A DNA stretch of 64,000 nucleotides from Azorinus chamasolen (taxonomy: Eukaryota > Mollusca > Bivalvia > Cardiida > Solecurtidae), in the NCBI GenBank assembly GCA_963576725.1, contig OY755237.1, positions 60,317,873 to 60,381,872 on the forward strand. The letters are read 5' to 3'. The notes under the pieces are model-generated. The model did no database searches. It was given only the letters and a program-made list of their open reading frames with translations, and was not told where the DNA came from. A program made the position numbers and the translations under genes. How positions within the stretch are numbered: the first letter of the stretch is position 1; every line of letters starts with the position of its first letter. Shown piece by piece: positions 38,601-50,600 of this stretch.

Positions 38601-41600
38601 ACAAGTACCCATTTGTAAGAATGTCAGACGGATGGACGGACAGACGGAAGGACGGACAATGCGATTACTATATGCCCGCCTTTGTAGGCATAAAAATTCT
38701 CTTGTTCATAATGCTATCATGAAAACTCAGCTAATGTTCATAGTCATTACTTCTGATATAAAAACTTATACAATAGAAATTTGAATAGAAGCTAATACTG
38801 CAAATTTCAATATTCCAAGTTACCGTATAACGGGTTATTTTTACCTGCTGCTAATTTTTACTTATTTTTACGACCAATGTCATTTTCGTAAAAATATTCC
38901 TCATATATTTTCGCCGCGTAAACTCCGGTGAAAAGATCTAGTATCTAGCATTTGAATTTAACCGTAAGCAGGGTAATCTTATCAAAGTCAATCTTCCGAT
39001 ACACTAGAGCGATGTGTTATTGTTAATACCTATGCATGTAGTGTACAGGTGTTTCAGTGCATTGTGTAATAGGCTATCAGCATCAACACAAAATATGAAG
39101 AAACAACACATTATCTGACAAACGTTTCTATTGGCCGAAATCAAAACATACGAGAGGAAATGAGACAATCATCCAATCAGATGCACGGTTACTAACTGAT
39201 TACGATATTGTAGCTGTTTTCAGTCACCTACTGAATGTGTCTGATAAAGCGGGGTACCATTCCTGTATCAGTTTCGTCCCTATTGCTTTTGGACTCATCC
39301 GACCATTTTCATGGCGCTCATAACGTATATTTTATTTACCAACTTCATTTCTGCGGCAGAAGTCGTCGTTGGCAGAACACTGGACAATAAACATTGGGAT
39401 AAATTTGTACATGTAGTACAACACTGTCAATAACGTTAATTATGTTGTTTGATGCCCAGGGCGATAGGTACATGTGTTTGCTGCACGGATTCCATGGTAG
39501 GTATGAACGCTTATCAAACTGCGACATGCAGTTGACTTTGTATTAACCAAATTATTTATTGTGAATTTTTAATGATGTAAGCTTTTGATGAGCTAATATT
39601 TTATGTGTCTTCATGGATTCGTAAAAATAAAAGTCATATAAAATCAAATCATGTGTTTTTGCCCCAAATCCGTAAACTTTTACAGCAGTAAAAATAACCC
39701 GTTATACGGTATATCAAATATTGGTAGACAGGCTGATGTCTTTGTTCTGAGTATCATTCACACGTTAACCCTTTTTTAACCCTTTCCCTCATATAAACAT
39801 GTTTTCATGCATTTGCAAACAGAGTAGACCCAGATCAGACGGCTCCTAGAGGAGTCGTCTGATCAGGGTCTGCTCTGTTTGCTAATAAAATTTCATATAT
39901 CTGTTTCCTTACTTTCTAAAATGTCTACAATGTTCCACCTTCCATATTTATTTATAACTGTTTTGTTAATGAATATTCAGTAGGTATTGACATTTGGCCT
40001 AAATACAGAACAGGGAAAGGGTTACGTCATGACTACGTATTTATACATTAATTTTGTTAATTGAATGTTTATAATGAACAAGGAAATTTCAGAAACTGAA
40101 GAATCTGATGTTATCCATATTGTTCCACAAGCAAACACAGCAGACGCTAATCAGATAGCTCCAATAGGAGTGGTCTGATCTGGGTCTACTATGTTTGCAA
40201 GGATGAATAGGCATCTCTATCAGGTAATGAGTAAATGGAATGTACAAAACACAATGCACATTATATACAAAATAGCCTTACAGCATTTTAACTCTATCCT
40301 TGTTCTATGTTGTGACCACTCCAGAACTTTCTCTTCAAGATGACTATGTTGTGGTCACAATGTAGGATTTGGTGGAGAAATAAAGACATTAGTATATGAA
40401 TATGCAATTACCTGTTGCTCTGAATGGTATAATCTATTTCAAAGGCAGTAACTCTATTGTTGGTGTTGATTCAATATCATATCCTGTCCAAGATGTGTAC
40501 AGTTATATAATGTCTGTCATAATATTATTAAGTTTCATGGCCTGGTGTACATAGGGAAAAATGTACAGTCAGATAAAGGTAAATCCACATACCCTATTCC
40601 ACTTTCAAAAGCAGCAACATAAAAATAGACAAGCTGCTTAACTCTTTATTCCATGAATATTCATGTAACAAATAATGACATCATGAATATTAATTAGAAT
40701 AATTGCTATAACACAGGAATATTTGGCCATGACGGAAATTAAAGAATCATATCTATATTACATCATAAGCAAACAGCAGACCCTGATCAGGCGGCTCCAA
40801 CTGGAACTGTCTGATCTTGGTCTACTCTGTTAGCAAAGGCATAGAGTGTAAAGGGTTAAAGGCAACATTAATCTTCTTACCCTTGCAATGTTTTCAATGT
40901 CTTTGAAGTTTCCAGTCAGCTCATATTCTTTTGCAAACTTCAAAATGACACGAGCACCCTTCACACAATCCTCTAGCTGACGATACTCTCTCAGCTGGTC
41001 AATTCTGGTCTTTGTCACATTCTCTTCAATGCCCATTGTCCTCATTTCTGTCTTCATCTTTTCATAGTCATCCTGGTAGAGACGTCCTAAGACTTTCTCC
41101 ATTCCTTGGAACGTAATTTCTCCACTTCTGATTTCTTCTGTCTTTTTGTCCCAGCTGAAATATGAAACAAGAGATGTCACAGTCACGTGACAAATGCCCC
41201 CAAAAATTGTACCCCGTGACCTTGACCTTTGACCAATAGACCAGGGAGTTAACACATCGTCTTTGTGTGGTGAATATTTGTGCCAGGTTCCTTTGAAATC
41301 CATTCACAGATAAACAAGTAATTGTACCCCGTGACCTTGACCTTTGACATATGGACCAGGGAGCTGAACGCGACACATCGTCTTTGTCTGGTGAACATCT
41401 GTGCCAAGTTATATTGAAATCCATTGATAGATAAATATGTAACAGACCGGACACGAAATTTGTGACAAAGTAATTGTACCCTGTGACCTTTGACCCATAG
41501 ACCAGGGAGTTGAACGCGACACATCATCTTTGCCTGGTGAACATTTGTGCCAATTCATATTGAAATCCATTGATATATAAAGAAGCTACAGACCGGACAC

Positions 41601-44600
41601 GCAATTTGTGGCAAAGTAATTGTATCCTGTGACCTTGACCTTTGACCTATGGACCTGGGAGTTGAAAGCGACACATCGTCTTTGTGTGGTGAACATTTGT
41701 GCCAAGTTATATTGAAATCCATTGTTAGATAAAGAAGTTATCCGGACACGAAATTTGTTACAAAGTAATTGTACCCTGTGACCTTGACCTTTGACCCATG
41801 GACCTGGGAGTTGAACGGGACACATTGTCTTAGTGAGGTGAATATTTGTGCCAAGTTATATTGAAATCCATTTATAGATGAAGAAGTTACAGACCGGACA
41901 CGAAATTTGTGACAAAGAAATTGTACCCTGTGACCTTGACCTTTGACCCATGGACCTGAGAGTTGTACTCGACACATCGTCACTGTCTGGTGAACATTTG
42001 TGGCAAGTTATATCGAAATCAATTGATAGATGAAGAAGTTACAGACCGGACACGAATTTGGGACGGACGGACGGATGGACAGACGGACGGATGGAAGGAC
42101 GGACAATGCAAACGATTACTATATGCCCGCCTTTGGGGGCATAAAAACGCGAGATCAGCTTTTGATGTTAAACGACCGGGAACCAAATTCAAAATGGCGG
42201 TCTCTATGGGTCAACTTCGTCATATTAAAAGTAGAGCAGACAAAATACAAACTGAAAGTGAAACTCGAGAAATTACATGAGTCTTCAATAGGGGAAGTTC
42301 TGAGCATATTAAATTAATTGTAAACAAGGAAACAGGTAAAGTGAAAGACCGAACATTAAAAAGGAATGGTCTCGATTTCAATGGCTAATATCGAAGGTAA
42401 GATGCAATGCGAAACTTGTCTTAAATCCAATCTTATACTTAGAATCATGTGAGCTGTGTTTCGGCTGAAATTTAGATAAATTTACATTGTACCACAGACA
42501 ACTGTATTCATGAGTCTATATAAGCTTATACATTTTGTTCTTGATCCTGTCCCCCTATCTTTCAAAATGTCCACTAAATTGTAAGCCAGGGGGGCCCATG
42601 TGTCCCCCAAAATATCAGGCCCAGGTGCAATACTGCAAAACAATTGGAAACTTGTCAAGAACTCTCCGACATTCAAAAGATGGTTTTCATAAACTTTCAG
42701 TAAATTTAACAAATAGGAGATTCTTTACCCTTTACCTCATAGATGCATCTCTGCAAACAGAATAGACCCAGACCAGATGACTGTTGTAAGAGCCATCTAA
42801 TCAAGGTCTACTTTGTTTACTTATGAAAAAATATAAATCTGATTCTGCAGTTACTGTAAAAGTGAAATATTCTTGTAGTCATAACTCATTATAAAATGTC
42901 AGTTAATTAATATTCATGATGTCATTATATCTTACATGAACATTTAAGAGGTAAATGGTTAAAAGATAATTGTGAAAGATGCTAATGTTAACCCTTTGTT
43001 TGCTGAATTTTAAAATAAATTTCTTCTTCTTTACCCATGTCCTGTTGTATAATCACATATATCTTCACTGTGTACAAGTATTTCGCTGTGAAATCACTAC
43101 TGTGGAGTGCACTGGTTGCACAATCAAGTTGTAAATAGTGCAGACCCTGATAAGACAGCTCCTGCAGGAGCTGTCTCATCTGGGTCTTCATTATTTACAG
43201 GTAGGTATATTGACGTGAATAGCAAGAGAAGGGTTAATGCATGCATGTAGTACAAAAGACAAAGAGGAATTAAATATTTTGTTCAATAACCTTTTACATG
43301 ATAGACATGTCTTTTTATTCTTCTGCAAACACAGTAGACCCAGTTAGACAGCTGGTATAGCAGCTGTCTGATCAAGGTCAGCTCTGTTTATTTATGGAAT
43401 ATATGGAACTGATTTTCAAGTGGCCAAAAGTTCCTTTGTTTATGGGTCAGTCACACCATGACGTTCTGGTCAGCGTTCTATGGCGTTTATGCTGGTAGTC
43501 GCCCATGGTCGCTGGGTTATCGCCAGAAGAGCATTGTGTGAACGCTAGTGAACGCTGGTCCGGAAAAAGAGTTTTGAACATGCACAAAAGTTCTCACTGA
43601 TACCAGCGTTCTTCAACGTTTAATTTTAAATGCTGAAGAACGTTAAAGAACGTTCATGGAACGTTTTACTAACATTCAATCAACGTTACACCATTGGGAT
43701 ATCGTTAGTCATTCGTTACTCTAGCGTTACTTGGTTGTTACTAATCGTTTGCTTTGCAGTGAACGACTGACTGGCGACCTGTCAACGACCACTGAAGGTC
43801 CCCTAGCGCATGCAGCGTGTGACTAATGTCAAACGAAAATCAAAAACGCTATTCTGTCGCGATTCACACATTAGTCACACGCTCATCTAACGTTGAATAA
43901 TCCTTCGTCGCGCGCTAGTGGCATGTTAGCACACGCTTATGGTTTTCAGGGGTATGATACTTGGTCGCTGTTACACGCTTCTTGAGCGTTACACACACAC
44001 TAGAAATGAGTTAGGCACACGCCAGATGTGTCATTCTCATTCTAGAACGCTCAAATATTGAACGATTGAATCGTTAAGAGAACGTTGACCAGAACGTCAT
44101 GGTGTGACGGCCCCTTTAGATACAGTAAAACCCCACTAATGCGACCACCTAAAAGAGGTATAATTATGGGTGCTAGATGCAGGGGGTAGCTTAATGCAGG
44201 ACAAAAGTAATGCAGAAAGCTCCTCTAGGAGCATTCTGCATTACTTTTGCCCTGCATTAAGCAACCACCTGCTTATAAACCATGTCGATTCATTAAGTAG
44301 TCGCATTAGAGGGGTTCTACTGTACCATCATAAAACTTCAGTCAATGAATATTCATAAACGGATAGATTCGTCTACTATTATTCATAAGGTAAACTAGAG
44401 GTTTGTTTTTGTCACAAAAACAGATGTCTCCCCCTCCCATCCTCTTTCCAATACACAAGTGTAATGTCTGTAACTCCAAACTTATCAGGGTCTAATGTTT
44501 AAGTCATCAGGGGCAATAACTCCAACATTGTAAGGGGGAGACAATTCAAAGCCCCAGGTACACAAAAACACATGCTAGTCAACATTCTTGTGAAGTTTGG

Positions 44601-47600
44601 TGACTCTAGTACTAGTGGTTTCAGAGATACATGTGACACAAAGTAAAGTTTCTCTTATTTAAGTCATAAGGGGCAGTAACTCCAAAGTTATCAGGGGGAG
44701 ACAATTAAAAAACCCAGATGCACAACAACTCATGCTGGTGAACATTCCTGTGAAGTTTGGTGACTCTAGCCCTACTGGTTTCAGAGATATGTGCAGCACA
44801 AAGTTTCTCTAATTTTAAGTTAACATATCAGGGGCAGTAACTCCAAAGTTATCAGGGGGAGACAATTAAAAAACCCAGGTGCACAACAACTCATGCTGGT
44901 GAACATTCCTGTGAAGTTTGGTGACTCTAGCCCTAGTGGTTTTAAAGAAATGCATGACACAAGGTTTCTCTAATTTTAAGTAATCATATCAGGGGCAATA
45001 ACTCCAAAGTTATCAAGGGAAGACAATTCAAAAATCCCAGTTGTACAACAACTCATGCTGGCCGACATTCCTGTGAAGTTTGGTGACTCTAGCCCAAGTG
45101 GTTTCAGACATATGCACAACACTAAGTAAAGTTTGTCTAATTTTAAGTCATAAGGGGCGGTAACTCCAAAGTTAACAAGGGGAGACAATTAAAAAAAACC
45201 AAGAGCAAAACAATTAATGCTTGTGAACAATCCTGTGAAGTTTGGTGACTCTAGCCCTACTGGTTTCAGAGATATGCGCCGCACAAAGTTTGTATAAATT
45301 TAAGTATTCATATCAGGGGCAATAACTCAAGAATTATCAGGGGGAGACAATTCAAAACCTATAGGTGCACAACAACTCATGCTTGTGAACATTCCTGTGA
45401 AGTTTGGTGACTCTAGTACTAGCAGTTTCAGAGATACGCGTGACACAAAGTTTTTCTAATTTTAAGTCATCAGGGGCAATAACTCCAAAATTATTAGGGG
45501 AGATAATTCAAAAAACCCAGGTGCACAACAACTCATGCTGGTGAACATTCCTGTGAAGTTTGGTGACTCTAGCCCAACTGGTTTCAGAGATACGCGCGAC
45601 ACAAGTTTGTGACGGACAGACAGACAGACGGACGCACTAACAAATGGGTAGTTGTGTGACTTTTTCCTTTGATCTTTTCTTGTGGGACTAGTCCCACAAG
45701 TAAAACTATTTTTGGCTCTAACTTTGGAATAGAATGATCTGGAAGCTAACCCTAACCCTAACCCTATGTCCCACAACTGGCCAGGTTAATGTCACAAGAA
45801 ATGGCCAGGTTAATGTCACAAGAGATGGCCAGGTTAATGATTTTACTTGTGCGACTAGTTAGAAAAAGTCACACAACTACCCTTTGGTGAGTGCGGACAG
45901 ACGGACGGACGGACAGACAGACAGACAACTCTGGCAAAAACAATATATCTCCCCATAAATGGGGGAGACATAATGAATAACAGCCCACCTCTCCTTCACA
46001 GGTTTCCACACTCTCTCTATCACATCCACCAGTGTTAATTTCTCAGTCCCCTGCTCTTTGCATTTATGTGTCCAGAAATTGAAGAATGTCGTGCTCTTGT
46101 AGCAGCGAGTAATTTCAGGTAGAACTGCTAGCACCACAGGAGGAACAGGAAAAGCACACACTTGTGGTATATATGTGTCCACGTCTTTCGGTTTATCTAC
46201 AGCTGCGGGTACAACAAACTCATTCACCAGGTGTTTGTTAATTTCTCCTTGTTTTAGGAGCACATGATCCACTGCAGCAGTGTCCACTGTCAAGAAAATA
46301 TACAATACTAAATAATGTCACTGTATACATGTACTGCAAAAATTGTTTTCTGGTGCAGTTCTGAGACTTATGTTTTTCTTAATTAAGAAATAATAAATTC
46401 ATACCAGTGTTTTATCGTGCAATCGAACACTGGTAGGAGTTGAGATGCGTATTAATTAAATCACGAGGCCGATAGGCCGAGGGATTTAATTATAAGCATC
46501 TCAACGACTACCCGTGTTCGATTGCACGATAAAACACTGGTATAAATTTATTATTTCGATTCTAACACTTCAATTTAACTATAATTTGCACCGCCGACAA
46601 CGGCACTACGTTTCTTGTCGTACGAATTTTCGAAGCCATATTACGTCACGTTAAGCTGTTACAGCGCGTGCGGTGTTTTATTGAGAATTCAAACATAGAT
46701 ACGTCCCTTCTTTGTTTATGTAGATGTGTGCGCGAGGTGTGTTAGAATTTCTCTTACAAAATATGATCAGAATATCATAATAGTTTGAATCCTAGTGAGA
46801 TACCTATTTTACATCATCATATCTGGATCCAAACTGGTAGCATAGGTTAGCAAAAATTCATTGCTAGCATGTGAAGAGTTTAAATTCAGCACAGTAGGAC
46901 TTTTCCTCATTAAAAATTGCTGCCTGATGGCCCAGTATCTCCCACCTGGTTTAATAGAGCATTGCAGACATCCTGCAAACAGGCAGGCTGAGATGGTTTG
47001 GCCACACAGAACGTAGCACAAGCTGGATCTACCAGATCAGAAGCATGAACATTGCATCACAACGAGGTCAAGGAAGACCAAAACTATCCTTGATTGACCT
47101 TGTGATGCGTGATCGTGCAGCTCTTGGGATGGAACCTACCAACCCACAGGATCGCCAGAAGTGGAGAGGAAGACTACACTCCTGCACAGGCAGACAGGCC
47201 TCACCCTTGTTTTAGGTTTAATCTCTGGCCTGTATAAACTAAACAGGATGATGGTGATGATGATGAAGTGATCTATTATGTACATCTACCAAAATTGTCC
47301 TGGCCGCTGTTTTATTCTGATACATGACCATCGAAGGATCATTTCTATGAAGTTTGATCATATCCCATTTAACAGTTTAAGAGATGCAGCAGATCAGAAA
47401 ATTTACATAACTGCAATAGAGGGCTATATCACGATAATTTGCGGAAAATCCAATCTGTGATTTAGGAGGAGATGCACTTTATTTAAAGCATCTGTTAGAT
47501 AAAATATCTTTTCAGCTCCCATGATCTACTTATGCAATGGCCTGAAAACCATTTATATGACTCTGATAGATGACTTCCTGGGTATGAATTAATCAAACAA

Positions 47601-50600
47601 AAAAATGTTTGTGTATGGGATTGGGATTAATTATTATTATTTATTCATGAAGTTATTTTTTATAATTATCATCATTTATTTAAAGGAAATTGTTAGTAAA
47701 AATCTAATTTTAGATTGTGTGACCTACTTATGCAACTGACCGGAGTGATTAAATAAATCTGACAGAGTCACCTACAAATAAATCTTGCGATATCTGGTGA
47801 AATTCCAGTCAGTGGCTTGGGAGATGTATTTTAAAGAAATAGGTTGTTAAAATCTATTTTTAACTTGTGTGACCAACTTATGTAATGGAGCGAAATGATT
47901 TATGTACAATTAACTATACGCAATTAATTATGCAGTAGATGTATACAATCTGATAAATGTTTACCTTCAGGTTATTCCTGTGAAATTAGGTGAAAATCCA
48001 GTCTGACAGTGGTTTAGGAGATGTTGTTTTAAGAAATTAATGATTATGGATGATGGCAGACAATGGACACAGGGTGATCTCAATTACTCATCTTAGCACT
48101 TTGTGCCAATTGAACTAAAACACAGAATTTACTAACATATATTCAACAAACAATAAGAGTGTCAAATAACATATAATATCAAGTGGTGTTTCGTCTGGAT
48201 TCAAATTACTGGATAGGTAATCCAAAAATAAAATCTACATGTAGGTAATCCAAGAATTATCCATATAGTACAAAGCAAACAAATTTTAAAATCTGATGCT
48301 GAAAAAATAATGTCTGCTCAATCCCTCATTTGCTGAACTTTTTGTCACTGAAAGATTCGAACAAACTTTTGTGAAACTATATTGAAAGAGTATCAAACAG
48401 CTTGGACCATAATGAGACCCAGTGATTCTGATACTTGCAGATGACAGTCAAGATGCACTTAGCACGAGAAGGGTTAATATTGTTCAACTGCAAGAGGATA
48501 GTCTTTATTTGCTCATGTACATGTGACCTGAAAAGGAGCATTTACTAGGGAATAGGAAAATTTCAGAATTGTGTAGTTTTGAAAACACAGCTGATAAATA
48601 GATCATTTGCTTCTACGACTTTTACAGAGGTGTCATAAGGCATCAGTAGGGGGAATGAGTTAAACTGTGTAGGTTTATCTGATATTACATGATAAACCAC
48701 TCTATAGAAGGAATATCTTCTTTTGAACCTTTGGTTTTTTGAAATGTATAAATGTCCACTGGAAATTAATAAGTTACCATTTATGCTCTGACACAGTGAA
48801 GTGAAAGACGTCATCTGTTCTGCTTGGTCATTGAATGCTTTCATCTCTTTCTTCCTCATTCTGATGGCCTTCAGTACGAGATCTTCTGTGTATTTCTTCT
48901 CAACAGACACATGTAAAGCTACTTCATGAAATGTGCTATTTGGGGAACTGATCAAGTCAAGAGTACCAACAGACACTGATCCATCCAGCAGTGCCTGCAG
49001 TCTGATTTCTATGTCTGACACAGCCAGCACTATGCGTTCTACACATTCCCTATGAAGAAGCTTCAATTTCTGCTGTTCTCCATCTGCAATATAAATTAAG
49101 CTTGAAATATTATTTAAATATTCTGATGAGGTTAGGACGTCCGTAAACCGGTTTAAACCCCCAGTGGTGTTTTGCTACTGACCGTGCCAAGGCGGTACTC
49201 TCTTTGTCACCCTTCCTTTTGTTTGCCTTGCGTCTTTGTGCTTGTGATTTTGTTCATGTATGAAGTGTTTGTCTCTGGTTCTTTTGTGTTTGTTTGTGTT
49301 TTCTGTGTTCATCTCGTGTGTGAGTGTGCGTTTGGGTGCGTGGTTGTGTGCATGTGTGTGTGTGTCATGCTGTCTATGGGTGTTTTGGTGGTGGTTGCGT
49401 CTTGTATGTGGCTTTGCCAGCTTGACTTTACTACTTTTCCATTTAATATTCCACCATGTACTTATGTTGGCGAAAAGGAGAGAGAATAACAAACCCGAAT
49501 GAATGAACATCTCAGTGATATTAGACATGCGAAAGAGAAACCAATAAATTCCAACTTTGGAAGACCTGATCATTCTGCCATCCTAGATAAGTTATATAAT
49601 GCAGAGAAAACAGAATGTCAACTAGAGGATTTTGTCACAAAAACGGATGTCTCCCCTCTAATAACAAGAGTGCCAGTGGGCACAATATATGCCCGTTGAG
49701 GTTTTGTTCAACATAAACTGGGGTTAACGTATTTGCTAAATTCAAATTCTAAGTCCAATTTTGCGACCAAGTTTCAAGGTTGTAAATAGGCATACTTTAA
49801 CAAAAAACCTTAACCAAAAATTCTAAATTAAAAAGTGCCATAATTGTGTCTAAATGCTTGAAATGAAGATTAAGCTTGTGATGGTGAACAAATGTTTCAA
49901 GTTTAAAAGCTTTATCTGAAAGGATTATGTAAATAAGTGGACTTTAACCAAAACCTTAACCAAAAATTCCAAGCTAAAAAGCGTCATAATTATGTCAAAA
50001 TGTTAGACAGAGTTATGTACTCTTGCCTACAGGTGAAGCTTGTTATGGTGAACAAGTGTTCCAAGTTTAAAAGCTTAATCTAAAAGGGTTATGTAAATAA
50101 GTGGACTTTAACCAAAACCTTAACCAATATTTCTAAGTTAAAAGAGGGCATAATTCTGTCAAAATGTTGGACAGAGTTATGTACTCTTGCCTACAGGTAA
50201 AGCTTGTGATGGTGAACAAGTGTTCCAAGGTTAAAAGCTTTATCTCAAAGGGTTATGTAAATAAATGAATTTTAACAAAGCCTTAACCAAAAATTCTAAG
50301 TTAAAAAGGGGCATAATTCGGTCAAAATGCTTGACAGAGTTGATTTCTCTTGCCTACAGGTGAAGGTTGTGACGGTGAACAAGTGTTCCAAGTTTAAAAG
50401 CTTTATCTCAAAGGGTTATGTAAATAAATGGACTTTAACAAAGCCTTAACCAAAAATTCTAAGTTAAAAAGGGGCATAATTCAGTCAAAATGCTTGACAG
50501 AGTTATTTACTCTTGCCTACAGGTGAAGGTTGTGATTGTGAACAAGTGTTCCAAGTTTCAAAGCTTTATCACAAAGTGTTATGTAAATAAGTGGACCTGT

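Noticed and set aside
31139..38697. Regularly spaced repeats that could recall a CRISPR array
   Set aside because: Units are 145-165 bp with no short repeat/spacer structure, and the DNA is clearly eukaryotic.
49172..49573. Overlapping ORFs on both strands with Cys/Val-rich or His/Thr-rich text
   Set aside because: They translate a GT-rich low-complexity tract; no conserved motif.
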